This document shows positions 20,256-31,212 of a DNA stretch of 64,000 bases, in pieces (within the stretch, counting starts at the first letter, position 1; each line of letters starts with the position of its first letter). A program made the position numbers and the translations under genes. Origin of the DNA: Entophlyctis helioformis (taxonomy: Eukaryota; Chytridiomycota; Chytridiomycetes; Chytridiales; Chytriomycetaceae); contig JAHLKH010000126.1 of the NCBI GenBank assembly GCA_025526915.1, positions 1 through 64,000 on the forward strand, written 5' to 3'. The notes beneath the pieces are model-generated. The model was given only the letters and a program-made list of their open reading frames with translations. It made no database searches and was not told the origin of the DNA.

Positions 20256-22331
20256 TCATTTCAGAAACGTCACTGTTCCATTCCATACCAATCGCACATG
20301 GCGGCCTGTGCTGGGCATGGCGCTCGTCGGGCCGCCATGCCCAGCACAGGAGGCATCACCGACCCTGCTCTTGGCAAGATGCTTGCCCAACAGACCCGAC
20401 AGCCGCGGACAAAGCCGCGAGCTGATGCCGGCAACCCACTGCTTGACGCGGCTCGTGGCGCGTCTGAGCCTGCTGGGCCGGCTGCCGACAGCGTCCACGT
20501 CAACCCGTGCCGTCTGCAGTCTGACCAAGGCATCGCTGCTCAAAAACTGCCGCGCGGTCGTCGCGTCCATGCCGCTGCAGTGCGACAGCCGGATGTACGA
20601 GAGCGACGACAGCGACTGTGGAAGGGACAGCAGGTGCAAGAGGCCGGCTGTTGTGGACGCTGACGTGCGCGACAGACTCACAGACGTCAGGCGGCACGAT
20701 GTGAAGAGAAAGATGAGATCACCGCCTGGGACTGCCGTGTCGTGCAGTGCGAGAGATACCAGCGACGGACAGAAGCAGCCCAGAGATCGCAGGGCGGCGG
20801 TCGAGTCGCATCGAGAGACGCTGGTGCTGGCGTTGTGCGGCGGTGATGGAACCCACACGTCCATGCCGGTGGCCGTTTGGGCCGCAGAAAGAGCCGACGG
20901 TGGGCTCGGTGTTGGAGTTGGTGTTGGGATGGGCTTGACGACAGACATGCTCGATATGGAGATGGACGACAAGTAGAACAGCGGATACACCAGAGCAGCA
21001 AACGATGCATCTGTCATGGTGACCGACGACAGCGTCAAGGTTGTGACGGTTGGTGGCAAGATCGCGCAAGGCGACGTGAGCACAAGCGACGAGATGGCGA
21101 CTGTGTGCAGGGCAGGGCACAGCCGAGGCAGCATTTTCAGACTGTGCAGCTGCAGCTCGTCTGCCAGTCTCAAGACCAGAGACTTCAATCGCGACTCGGT
21201 GCACCCCAGCATGGCCAGCCACTGCTGATCCGACACGCGCACGCCATCCAGCACCAGACGCGACAGCATCGGTGCCAGAATGGTGGGCGACCGCGACCGG
21301 TCGCTCGAGGTCAGAGCCAAACGGCGCAGGTTTGGGAACGTCCACGTGACCGTGTGTGCATGTGCAGCGCCGAATCCGAACACGTCAATGTCGATCGACT
21401 GGCTGTCTGGATCATCCAGCAGAGCGTCCATGGCTTGCGCAACGCCAGGCAGGCTCGGCAGATCGCGGATGCTGTGGGGCAGGTCGCCGGTGAGATCGCT
21501 GACATGGGACCATCTCGCCTGCGACACTGTGGCTTGGAGCGACGCCAGATGCGGGCACTGGACCAGCAGATCCAGGATAGATGGCGTCAGGCATCCCAGC
21601 GTGACGTGCTTGAGCGTGCTCGTGTACATGGACTGTGTGGTGACAGCCGGTGCGATCTTGGAGTCGCGGGCACCTGGTGCAGGCGGCCCGTGGCGAGATG
21701 GGCCGGCTGAGGCGTTGAGGAGCGAGGCGAGCACCGTGTGGTGGACGTCGTCTGGATGGAGCTCAATGGCCGTGATCGGAAAGCGGCAGTGGCCGGCGAC
21801 GCCGCAATGGAGACTGCGGCCGATGCCGAGCTGCCGCACGAGCTGCGGAAAGAGCGACTGGCGGAGCCGCCGGTCGGAGCCCTGGATGGACGGCGACGTC
21901 GCAAGGCGCACGGCCGACACGAGCGCGCCGGGAAACACGGAGCGGACCTGCGATGGCGGGCACTGGGCGTGCAGCGCCAGCTGCAGGGCGTGGCGCTCCT
22001 TGAGGAAGACGAACAGCTGGAGCACGATGCCGTGCAGGGACCGCGCGCGCTGGCGGCCGCGGCCAGCGACCGATGCGTCGTGCGCGCACTCGGACGACGC
22101 CCACGCAGGCAGCTGCGATGGCGGCGACGATGGCGGCGATGACGGCGACGACGACGATGGCGACGGTGCAGCCTCGCGCAGAGCTGAGAACAGCACGGAC
22201 GTGGCGTGCGGGTGCCAGGCGGAGCACACGAGCGAGCACGCCACGAGGTCTTGCGGCGACAGGCGCGGGTCGTCGATGACCTGCAGGCACAGCTCCAGCG
22301 GCAGCCTGCGACCGCGGCCCGTGTGCGCCAT
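20256..22331 (-). CDS. F-box protein, large, single exon
   Basis: Start chosen at the ATG at 22331 (MAHTGRGRR) because the F-box begins at once (LPLELCLQVIDD, LVACSLVCSAWHPHATSVLF, residues about 10-50); the frame is open further upstream to 22493 but without domain content. About 691 residues. The C-terminal part has leucine-rich strands typical of F-box/LRR receptors (LRRLALTSSDR, LKSLVLRLADEL, LVSLALHDTAV, LTSVSLSRTSAS). The last about 35 codons include a perfect 18-bp inverted repeat (20305-20350), so the natural C-terminus may have been altered. It is a distant paralogue in plan of the gene at 14689, pointing the other way, with G-alpha between them. Confidence 0.72.
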   Translation of the reverse strand: MAHTGRGRRLPLELCLQVIDDPRLSPQDLVACSLVCSAWHPHATSVLFSALREAAPSPSSSSPSSPPSSPPSQLPAWASSECAHDASVAGRGRQRARSLHGIVLQLFVFLKERHALQLALHAQCPPSQVRSVFPGALVSAVRLATSPSIQGSDRRLRQSLFPQLVRQLGIGRSLHCGVAGHCRFPITAIELHPDDVHHTVLASLLNASAGPSRHGPPAPGARDSKIAPAVTTQSMYTSTLKHVTLGCLTPSILDLLVQCPHLASLQATVSQARWSHVSDLTGDLPHSIRDLPSLPGVAQAMDALLDDPDSQSIDIDVFGFGAAHAHTVTWTFPNLRRLALTSSDRSRSPTILAPMLSRLVLDGVRVSDQQWLAMLGCTESRLKSLVLRLADELQLHSLKMLPRLCPALHTVAISSLVLTSPCAILPPTVTTLTLSSVTMTDASFAALVYPLFYLSSISISSMSVVKPIPTPTPTPSPPSALSAAQTATGMDVWVPSPPHNASTSVSRCDSTAALRSLGCFCPSLVSLALHDTAVPGGDLIFLFTSCRLTSVSLSRTSASTTAGLLHLLSLPQSLSSLSYIRLSHCSGMDATTARQFLSSDALVRLQTARVDVDAVGSRPSRLRRATSRVKQWVAGISSRLCPRLSGLLGKHLAKSRVGDASCAGHGGPTSAMPSTGRHVRLVWNGTVTFLK
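20305..20350. repeat. Perfect 18-bp inverted repeat (hairpin)
   Basis: Arms CCTGTGCTGGGCATGGCG (20305-20322) and its exact reverse complement (20333-20350) enclose a 10-nt loop. It lies inside the last part of the F-box reading frame. A perfect GC-rich arm of this length is unlikely by chance in coding DNA. Confidence 0.95.
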
Positions 22332-22606
22332 TCGGGCGTGAATTCGTGCTTGTCGGAGTTGCGGCAATCGCACAAGCTCAGGCGTCCAAGCCTTGCGCGG
22401 CGTCTGGCGAGCCGTTTCGGATAATCTGATCACAAGAGCGAGACCGGGCGAGGGCGGCGTGTTGCGCATGTGCACGAGTGGAACGTGCAGCACGGGCAGT
22501 ACGAGTGGAATGGCTCAGGCTGATGCTGATGCTGAATGCTTTGCTGGTTTGCACTTGAGCAGTGTGCAATGTACATATTGTCACTGGGCGAAAAATGAAA
22601 CAAGAA

Positions 22607-22679
22607 GGGGGTCTAGCTCAAATGGTAGAGCGCTCGCTTAGCATGCGAGAGGCACTGGGATCAATGCCCAGGTCCTCCA
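22607..22679 (+). tRNA. tRNA-Ala (AGC)
   Basis: Cloverleaf: D arm GCTC..GAGC, anticodon stem CTCGC/GCGAG around TTAGCAT (anticodon AGC), T arm CTGGG/CCCAG, acceptor GGGGGTC/GTCCTCC with one weak pair. No intron. The T loop ATCAATG is non-standard, lacking the usual TTC start. A pyrimidine-rich tract with TTTT follows. Confidence 0.85.
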
Positions 22680-22862
22680 CTCTTTTGCTCCTTGGCTGTC
22701 CCACCAGACAGCCACTCTCTTTTGGCTCGTCTGGACACCCAGAAAAGCTTCTTTTTGCCTCTTCTTCTGCAACCCACTCAATCTGCCCTCTTTCCGGACA
22801 TCCCAGCTGCTCGTCCAATCCGACATCTGCGACAATCTGCTCCTCAACAAAGCCAGTCCGCA

Positions 22863-25049
22863 ATGACACGACCGCGGCGCCGTGTGTCTGCCCCAAACGC
22901 ATCCAGTGCCGCACAGCAGTCGCACACAGCCATCGCACAGCCAGTCTCGCTGCCCACACAGTCTGCTTCTGCCACACCGACAACGCTCTTTGGGACCATG
23001 CAAGGTGTGTTGGAGCATGCCTGCCGTGACGCGCTCTGTCCAGACCAGTCGCGTCGCTGTCTGGTCTGCCGGCTGTCGTGCCTGGCGCGCATCCGGCTCT
23101 GACCTGCCCTCTGGTCTGCCACTAAAACCCAACGGCCCCGTAGCATCCACAGCACAACAGCCGCCAACTCTCGCTCATGCAAAGGCTGCCCGACGCTCCA
23201 AGCACAACAAGCACCGAATGCAGCCGCTTCCTCTCAACAACAGCAACGCGGAGAGCACCAAACCCGACACGTCTGTATCTGCAACCGCGGACAATCTCGG
23301 ACAGGAGAGCCTTGCGCTGACCGGCCTGGCACTTCCGCACGTTCCGCAGTCTGCCGATGGCCACCACAATCAGCTGCCCGCTGCAGCACAGCAACCACAC
23401 TCTCGGTCTCCATCGACAACTGCTGCCATCTCAAAGAAGACTTCTGCTGCTGCCCATATCCCACAACTTGCAGGCACGGCCGCGACCATCCCGTCAAGAG
23501 CGCCGGCGTCCCGTGTCTGTGTGGATGTGCCAGACATTGATGCCGATGAAGCTGTGAGTCCAGGCATGGCGGATGCGTCTACAGCATGATCACATCCCGC
23601 AGAGTGCTGCGATCCATGCAGCAGACTGACTGACTGACTGGCACCGCTGCATCCAACTGCAGGACGCGACAGATGACTGCCAGCCCGTGTTCCGCAATGA
23701 CGAGTCGTGGCGTCGCTCGTCTGCGCAGTCCTTTGCTGGCACATCCAGGCAGCTTCTCTCGCCATTGCCTTCACGCTCAGCCTCAACCTCACATCCAGCT
23801 CTCAGCCATCCTCAAAACCCCAAGCCACAACAGCAGCCACTTGGATCGTTTGACGAGGAGCTGCGGCTGGCTGCCCAACGGCTGGAGGACGAGCTGGCAC
23901 TGAGCAGCAAGGCGTCGTTGCAGTCGATCCAGCACCAAGCGTACTTTGAGGCATCAACATCGTCATCGTCGGTTGCTGCCTCGCTGCCTGCTGGCCCATC
24001 CAGGTACCGCGACTTTATCCCGACGGCTGTGCCAACGCTCAACGTGGACGATGCCACGATCTGTCTGCTGGACACTCTGATCAAGCAGCTGTCGCAGCCC
24101 GAGACAGACACGGATGCCGGTCAGACACCCTCGCCTGCATCAGCATCCATGACAGCAGCAAGCACATCGACAGCCACAGCCACACCAACAGAGCCAAAGG
24201 CAGCAGATCAGAATGGCTGCAAGAAACGCAAGAAGAACAAGAAGCGTCCAAAGAAGAAGTCGTCCAAAGTCGATGCTGCACAGCCGCAGCAACAACAACA
24301 GCAGCAGCAGGAGGAGACTGCCATTCCAGACCTGCTGCCGCCGGTTTCGGCTGGCGTTCCAGACTTCACCGACTGGGCAACCGTTTGGTGGCAGACACGC
24401 AACTCGGTGCCGCCAACCGCCGCTGACAACCACACGCACATTGCCATCGTGGATGCCTCGGTCGGCGGGTCCATCTTGCAGCATCTCCAGCGTCGCAGCA
24501 ATGCAGATGCACCTGGCAGCCTTGATCCAGGGGACACGCATCGATCGCACTGGACGCTTGTGGACAGCACACGCATCGACCAGATGAGCCAGCCACTGGC
24601 CGAGTATGTGTGTGCATACGACATTGGCACGGCAGAGTGGGACAGCGAGCGGAAACGTCTGGCAAACAAACGCGACTGGCTTGTGCTCAAAATCCGCATG
24701 GACCCGCAACTGGTCTCGCACGACCTTGTGACGCTGCTCAGTAAGCTGCCGCCTTTCTCTCTATCTCTTGAGTGCCTTTGTTGAGGGGCTGCACCTGACG
24801 CTGTCTGCCTGCCTGCCATCTGCTGCAGACACTATTGTGCACGCATCGCACCCACACGACCGCAAGCATCCGTACGATGTGCTCGTGTCCCACGATGCAC
24901 GCTCGTCGCTCGTCTGGGAGGCCGCCTTCTTTGCGTCCAGCACCACGGATGCCCAGACGCTGCGCCAACACGATCCGCTGCCATCGCACATCACAGCGGA
25001 GTCAACCCTCTTTCGTGATGCAGGCATCCACACTCCTCGCACGCAGTGA
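22863..25049 (+). CDS. Uncharacterised protein, multi-exon
   Basis: Family not recognised. The first exon starts at 22863 (MTRPRRRVSAPNASSAAQ) and may continue into a Cys-containing stretch (HACRDALCPDQSRRCLVC). A later exon covers about 23140-23552 (…VDVPDIDADEA, donor GTGAGT), the next starts at 23663 (DATDDCQPVFRNDESW), and a last one covers about 24830-25049 (…AGIHTPRTQ). Features: a long Ser/Ala/Gln-rich disordered half, helical FDEELRLAAQRLEDELALS, a Lys-rich block KKRKKNKKRPKKKSSK that could be a nuclear signal, a poly-Gln tract, then an ordered C-terminal part (DWATVWWQTRNSVPP, THIAIVDASVGG, RDWLVLKIRMDPQLVSHDL). The join between the first exon and the second is not resolved. Confidence 0.55.
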
Positions 25050-25341
25050 TGCACCCTCTCTTCCCCGCTTTCTTTGTACCCCCTCTTGCCATCCTCATCT
25101 GTGACGTTAGTGTTGTTCTTGTGTTCAATGTTGAGAGTAAATGCCATCAATTGGCTCTGTTGCGTCTTGGCCCATGCACATGTGCTGCACACTGGACAAC
25201 CATGATCGATCGTTCACATGGCATGCATGGTGTTGATCCGCTTCACTCTCACATGAGCTGCTTGGTATCCCTGAGCCCTGCCATTCACATGCCATTCCAA
25301 CGGGGGCTTTGAATCGCAATTTCGCATCTCGTTCAATCCGT

Positions 25342-25389
25342 GCTTTGAGTGTTGGCAACGCAGTCTGGCGCAGAGCATGTAGTATAAAA
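25342..25389 (+). promoter_or_regulatory. TATA-type promoter with shared upstream motif
   Basis: TATAAAA at 25383-25389, 72 bp before the ATG at 25461. Upstream is GCTTTGAGTGTTGGC (25342-25356), followed 7 nt later by TCTGGCGC. The same 15-mer and octamer recur upstream of the gene at 27008. Confidence 0.6.
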
Positions 25390-25460
25390 CAGCGGCATTC
25401 TCTCTGCGCCATCCAGCCACATATCCCACCACCCACCTGTACAGCACTCAACCACCCGCC

Positions 25461-26522
25461 ATGCACAATACAGATAGACCCACTCTCCATGCACCAATGC
25501 GCACCAGCAGCCATCAATCCGCCGCTTCAGTCGCTCCAGCTTCGCCCGTGTCGCCCACATCACCGACCGTCATCGCCATCTCAAAGAACCTGCTGAATCC
25601 GCATCTGGAGCCTGTCATTCCCATGAACCGCATCGTGTACAGCACTGCCGATCCCGAAACTGGCAGCCACGCCAACGTGCAAACCGACAACGATCCGCTG
25701 GCATGCAACTCGCACTCGCTGTTTGTGTCACCACAGACGCTGCTCCGTGTGCGGCTCTGTCTGCTCGTCTACACAGCAGCGTTTGTTCTGTGGCGCTTTG
25801 GGCAGAACAAGCTGGCGTATCTGCACTTTCTGACCAACTGGAGCTGGATCCTGCTGCTCGCGTATCTGCTGGTGAGTCCTCATTGAGACGAGTCAAGAGT
25901 GCGGCGACCTGCTGACCCAGCCTGTTTGCTCAATTCACCGACGCTCGTGTGACGGATCGGTCCTGCACAGGCTGCCACGCTTGCCAGCCACCATGCCATG
26001 CAGTCCAAGGCGGCACAGCAAACCGACAGCCAGCGCGCATCTCGGCTTGGACGGCTGCTGCCGTGGCTGTTTGCCGCAAGCCAGACGCTCGTGTGGCTCG
26101 TAGCGGTCGTGTTTTGGCTGCTGCTGACGGCAACGCTGCGGTCGGCGCCATCGGCCATCGAGCGTCTGTCGCTCATCAACGGCCACGCAGGCAACCTGGT
26201 CGTCGCAACGGTCGATCTCGTGCTGTGCAAGACAGCTCTCCTGCCTCGCCACTCACTTGCCCCTGCTACGGTCGTCGCAGCGTTTCTGTGCATGGTGTGG
26301 ACAGTGCGAGCGCTATTTCCCGACGTGGCGTACCCGTACGCATTCATTGGCAAGTGGATGGATCCCGTTGGCGGCATTCAGCGAGACGGCGTTACTGGGT
26401 TCCTGACAGGTGTCGGCGTGGGCTCCATCGGCCTGCTCATCGCCTGGCTGTTCTTCTGGGTCCCCCTCGGTCTGATCCGTCTGCGTGTCTACATCGCAAC
26501 TCGCGCAGCCCGCAAGCAGTAG
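25461..26522 (+). CDS. FAR-17a/AIG1-like integral membrane protein
   Basis: Two exons, 25461..25871 and 25971..26522, joined in phase 0, about 320 residues. A Ser/Pro-rich cytosolic start is followed by about six membrane segments: RLCLLVYTAAFVLWRF, WSWILLLAYLL, LVWLVAVVFWLLLTATL, LVVATVDLVL, VVAAFLCMVWTVRALF and GLLIAWLFFWVPLGLI. The pattern FLTNWSW in an early segment and INGHAGN before the fourth matches the AIG1/FAR-17a family, where a Thr and a His form the active site of a lipid (FAHFA) hydrolase; YPYAFI near the end also fits. Family call is moderate, activity inferred. The promoter has a clear TATA box. Confidence 0.62.
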
Positions 26523-26712
26523 ATGTGCACAGACACACTCGCCAAGCCCACACATGAGCTTGAATGGCGACTGAATGAAGCAGCTTGACCCTTGAGATCC
26601 TCGATCGTTGTCTGCTCGCACCTGCATCCCATCCTGAAAGTAGCAAAGCACCCCAGCCACCCCAGCTGGACACTGCCCAGCTGACCACTGTCAAGCGACC
26701 TCCATCAGTGCC

Positions 26713-26927
26713 GCTTTGAGTGTTGGCTGCTGTTCAATCTGGCGCGTTATTGGCGGCATATTCCAGACTCGGGACTCCAGTCAGGATCTTGGGTCGTAGT
26801 GGCACCGCATGCAACAGCACCATTCAGTCGAGATGCCTGAGCGCCATGCCGCTCTGGATCTGTTCAGTGTGCGCCACATCTGCAGCCCGCCATCTGCATT
26901 CACTCTGACATCCTAGCGGCTATAAAG
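26713..26927 (+). promoter_or_regulatory. TATA-type promoter with the same upstream motif
   Basis: GCTTTGAGTGTTGGC at 26713-26727, TCTGGCGC at 26738-26745 and TATAAAG at 26921-26927, 81 bp before the ATG at 27008. The rest of the 485-bp spacer shows no gene. Confidence 0.6.
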
Positions 26928-27007
26928 AGCGCAGCCAGAGCCGCTCACAACCAGCCATCATCATACAGACATACAACCAAGCAGTACAGCAACAGCAAGC
27001 AGCCATC

Positions 27008-29234
27008 ATGCACTCGTCGCTCATTCTCGCTCTCGCCGCTTCTGCTCTCTCCCTCGTTGGTGCCGTTCCACAAGCCAGATCCTCGGCCAACACCGAGATC
27101 GCGCCATGGATCGACCTGCAGCCCGCCGTCCTCTCCCTCAACGACCTGTCCGATAACAACAAGTTTGGCTGCAAGCTCACATCCATGCCCAAGGGTCCTG
27201 TCACCGTCTACTTTGAGCATCCGTCCATCTCATTCTCGGACTGCTTTGTGCGCTTCGACCAGACCAACTGGAACATCACCAAGGAGATCGGCGTCACGCC
27301 TATTCCCGTGTTTGGCCAGTACGTTGGTGCCAACACCACGATCCCGCTCAGCATCCGTGTGCATGCGGCCGCCGATGCCGATGGCTACCACAATGCCGAG
27401 GTCGAGCTCCCCTGCAACCGCAAGCCTGCCGTTGGCGGCGTGTGCACCAGCCTAGGCGATCCCCACTTCAAGGTATTCAATGTTGCCGATGCTCTGCGGC
27501 ATCTCTTGCTGTGTGTGTGCCAAGTCGACATCTTGCTGATCGATGCATGCCGACCCCCAGTCGTTTGACGGGCTGTCGTTCTCGTCGCAGCCGCTGGGCA
27601 ACCACCACCTGGTTAAGTCGGCCGATCTCAACATCCAAGTGATCCAGGACATTTGTGGCGACCATGTCACCTGCAACACCGCCGTTGCGATCCGGTACGG
27701 CTCGTCCATCATGATCTACGACATCCGCAACAAGCAGAGCAGGCCACAGATGGCACAGGTCACGCCAAACAAGGACGGTCTCACCTACACGGCTCCCAAG
27801 GCATCCGGCGGCGTTGGCACACACACCGTCACAACTCCATGTGGATCGACCATCACCATCACGCACTTTACCGATGGCTTCCCTCTGCTGGACGTCACGG
27901 TCCATCTCGCTGGCGGCTATACCAAGGTCGGCGGCATGTGTAACCGTCTGCCAGGCGAGTCCAACACGAAGCTCAACGACGCGAACGGCAACACGTGCAG
28001 CCACAAGAAGCAGCAGGACGTGAACAGGTTCATCAGCACGTGGAAGGTTGCCGAGAACGAGGATCTGTTCAAGGGACGCTACAGCCAGACGACCAACGCT
28101 CCGTCCAAGGGCACCGCTGCCATCCGCCGCTGCACCATTCCTGAGATCCCCAAGGTGGTGCAGCCCGAGATCAAGCCCAAGCCGCCTGTTCTGCCTCTGT
28201 ACATTCCGCCTGTTACGACTGCACAGATCACGACCGAGGCTGCGACGACCACAACCACGTCGATCATTGCGACTTCCACGACGACTGTTGTGGAGTCGAC
28301 GACGATCGTGCTGTCCACAGCCACGGTCCTGGTGCCAGCCACCACAAGAACGGTTACAGCATCAGCATCATCCGCCACGGAGCTTGCCACGAGCACGCTC
28401 GTCGTTCCTGCCTTGTTCACCACAACCGTCGTCCCTGTCACGTCCACCGTGTCTGTGACTCTGACTGTTCCTGTTGTTGCCACCACCACGACCGTTGTCA
28501 CCATCCCCGTCCTGCAGGCATCCACCACCACCACCACAACAGCAACAGACGCCACATACACTCGTCCATCGCCGCCGCCCGAGTTCACCCACCAGTGCGA
28601 GTCTCACTGCAAGAGTCTGTTCACCGTCCCCGGCTGTGACAAGATCGTTGACCCGTCCTTTTACATCGGTGCCTGCATCCTCGATGCCAAGTCGACGGGC
28701 TCATACGCCTTCACCGAGAGCGCCAAGACCGCATACCTCGCCCTGTGCCGCACACAGACAACGTACATGGAGCGCGATGTCAAGCCCGAGATCATCAAGC
28801 AAGCCACAACGATCCAGACGCAGTGCGGCTTTGGCAACAACACGTGCATCAACAAGTGCTCGGGCAACGGTGTCTGTGCCGACTATGGCTGCGCGTGCCA
28901 GCCGGGATGGGGTGGCGTGGACTGCTCGACGAACCTCACTCAGCGCGTGCAGTACAACGTGGAGTCGGGCAAGTACGAGACCGGTGTGAGTCCCGACGTG
29001 TCCAACAAGGGCGTGCTCGTCAGCAACGGCGTGCCCCAAAAGCCAGCAACCAGCGTCGTCGAGACTCCTGCTGCCGAGACTGCTGTCGAGACTCCTGCGG
29101 CTGCCCCGTCTGAAACGCACGGCAGCAGCGACTATGACCGTGTGGACGTGGTCAACTCTGCAGCCATTTCCCTTGCGCTCGGATGGCAGTTTGCTGCAGC
29201 ACTCGCTGTGGCGTCTCTCTCCCTGCTTGTGTGA
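27008..29234 (+). CDS. Secreted vWD/EGF surface protein, probably GPI-anchored
   Basis: Exons 27008..27472 and 27561..29234, 712 residues. An N-terminal signal peptide (MHSSLILALAASALSLVGAV) is followed by a Cys-containing region and a von Willebrand factor D domain whose signature GDPHFK-SFDG is rebuilt exactly at the exon junction (residues about 150 on; later GGYTKVGGMCNRL). A long Thr/Ser/Val-rich stalk (about 220-340), probably O-glycosylated, leads to a Cys-rich part with an EGF-like motif (CINKCSGNGVCADYGCACQ, about 583-601) and a final hydrophobic segment (LALGWQFAAALAVASLSLLV) without charged tail, as in GPI-anchored proteins. Likely role: cell-surface adhesion or wall protein (inference). 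AATAAA at 29278 is the probable polyadenylation signal. Confidence 0.82.
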
Positions 29235-29277
29235 TCCGCCTGTGTATGCGTCTGTCTGTCTGTGTGTACATCCTCGC

Positions 29278-29283
29278 AATAAA
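29278..29283 (+). terminator. AATAAA polyadenylation signal
   Basis: Canonical hexamer 44 bp after the stop codon of the vWD/EGF gene. The rest of the spacer to 29723 holds a short (GTCC)n tract at about 29654-29680 and the leader of the next gene, nothing else recognised. Confidence 0.6.
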
Positions 29284-29723
29284 CGCTCGCTCCAGCAAGA
29301 ATGAACCCGAGTGATTTGTGCGAGTGGCCGCGAGGCGTAAATGCCGCAAGGAGAAGCGTCGCAGCAGAGAAGCCTGGCAGAGTGTGCGCAAGGACGCAGG
29401 CTGGTGCCAATGGTGCACTCGTCATGCTCAACCCAGCCAGAAGCAGCCTGAACTAGACATGCCAACGCTGCGCATGTGTGGCAAGCCGCTGTCGTTGTTG
29501 GGATGTCGGCTGAACTGCGCGAGTTTTGCTTGGCAGAAGGCACAAGCACCTCCTTTTCTTGCACATCAACTCCACAGCCGAGCCGTCGCAGCGCCGTCGT
29601 CCGACGAGAAGAGCAGAGGGTCTGCACGGCAGGGGCTGCCACTCTCGTATCCGTCCGTCCGTCCGTCCCTCCGTCCATCTCCTGCCTCTGCCGGTGGCTG
29701 CTCTTGTCTTGGCGACACCTGCA

Positions 29724-31124
29724 ATGCCCAACAGCCAGCTCAAGCGCCGTCGCTCAGTGTCGCCCGCCGTCGCTCATGGTGTGGGGTCCCGAGCTGTTGC
29801 TGCTGTTTCTGATGCTGCTGCTCGTGCTGCTCATCGTTCTGGGCTGCCAAGACACCTGGAGCTGGCCCGACTGCAGACTCTGCGTGCGGTCAAGGCAGCA
29901 AGCCTGTGGGATCTCATCCCCGCCGAGCTGCAGAACAAGATCGTCGACCACGCAGGGCCACTCACGCAGCTTCTCCACAGACGTCTGCGGCTGCCACTGT
30001 CTGGCAGTCTGGCGGATGCCGCCAAGGCACGCAGTCTGTGGGTCGATGCGTTCAAGATGGACTGGCGCGGGGATCTGCAGCTGCTGCCCTCGGACGTGCT
30101 GCTCAGCAGGACGGATGCCAGCCACATCACCAGCCGCAGCATGCACGCTCGCTCGCTTGACCGGCTTGCCCAGTCCGATATCGGCAATCGCAACCGTGCA
30201 GTCTTGGTCCACGTCCCGCTGCGCCGTCTGTGGCTGGATGCCTTGCCTGCTGCCACATCGCCACTCGATCTCGGGCTGATGGCTGTCATGGGCGGACACC
30301 TGGCGTTCCTCCATCACCTTCTCGACACCAGCCAAGTGACGGTTGACGAGCTCAGCACACACGAGCGGTGCACAGCGGTGCACAACCACCAGGTCTGCAA
30401 CCTGGCTGCCGAATGCGGGCATCTGGACATGGTCGAGTATCTCATGGAGCGGATGCCGAGCGGCGTGCGTCGGACACCGCATACCATGGACTGCGCTTGC
30501 TCGAGCGGCAACCTGGATCTCGTCATCTGGCTGCACGAGACAGGTGCCGAGTGCACCGTGGCTGCAATGGACGATGCCGCCGACCGAGGACACTTGCACA
30601 TTGTCCAGTGGCTGCACGCCAGCCGTACGGAGGGATGCACGACATCTGCAATGGATGGTGCGGCACACTGCGGCCACTTGAATGTCGTGCAGTGGCTGCA
30701 CGATCATCGGACAGAGGGATGCACGACACATGCGATGGACTGGTCAGCACAGAACGGCCATCTCGACACGGTCCTCTGGCTGCATGACCATCGCAGTGAA
30801 GGATGCACGACCCAGGCGATGAACTGGGCAGCAAGCAACGGGCATTTGCATGTCGTGCAGTGGCTGCATGCGCACCGAACCGAGGGATGCACGACCGATG
30901 CCATTGACTTTGCAGCTGCCGGTGGGCATACCAAGGTTTTGGTGTGGCTGCATGAGAACCGTGCAGAGGGATACACGGTCGATGCCGTGCAGGATGCTCC
31001 CACAGACGACCTGGCGCGCATCCTTGTTGGCTGGCTGACACCGCGGCAACGACGGGACTTTGTGAGCGACGCCGTCTGCATGGATCTGGGCGATGCGGTC
31101 CGACGTTTACAGCCAGTGGAATAG
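29724..31124 (+). CDS. F-box-like/ankyrin paralogue 3, intact
   Basis: Start at 29724 (MPNSQLKRRRSVSP), 466 residues, uninterrupted. The conserved domain has LIPAELQNKIVDHAGPLTQL, LWVDAFKMDWRGDLQLLPSD, TSRSMHARSL and VPLRRLWLDAL. It is followed by about eight 27-residue units (for example GHLHIVQWLHASRTEGCTTS, GHLDTVLWLHDHRSEGCTTQ) and a helical tail (DLARILVGWLTPRQRRDFVS). The units keep ankyrin helices (GHLxxVxWLH) but the usual hairpin of a 33-residue ankyrin repeat is replaced by a short RTEGCTT loop. This is the cleanest template for the family. The domain may bind SKP1 like an F-box and the repeats a target; both points are inference. Downstream at 31166-31190 is a GGGAT pentamer run. 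Confidence 0.78.
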   Translation: MPNSQLKRRRSVSPAVAHGVGSRAVAAVSDAAARAAHRSGLPRHLELARLQTLRAVKAASLWDLIPAELQNKIVDHAGPLTQLLHRRLRLPLSGSLADAAKARSLWVDAFKMDWRGDLQLLPSDVLLSRTDASHITSRSMHARSLDRLAQSDIGNRNRAVLVHVPLRRLWLDALPAATSPLDLGLMAVMGGHLAFLHHLLDTSQVTVDELSTHERCTAVHNHQVCNLAAECGHLDMVEYLMERMPSGVRRTPHTMDCACSSGNLDLVIWLHETGAECTVAAMDDAADRGHLHIVQWLHASRTEGCTTSAMDGAAHCGHLNVVQWLHDHRTEGCTTHAMDWSAQNGHLDTVLWLHDHRSEGCTTQAMNWAASNGHLHVVQWLHAHRTEGCTTDAIDFAAAGGHTKVLVWLHENRAEGYTVDAVQDAPTDDLARILVGWLTPRQRRDFVSDAVCMDLGDAVRRLQPVE

Positions 31125-31212
31125 AGCCGGTTGTCTGCAGAGTGCTTGCTCGCTTTACATTCATTGGATGGGATGGGATGGGATGGGATAGCTAGATGCA
31201 GACGGTTGCGAC

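Noticed and set aside
31166..31190. GGGAT pentamer run as interstitial telomere repeat
   Set aside because: Only about five units and not the TTAGGG-type sequence; simple-repeat expansion is enough.
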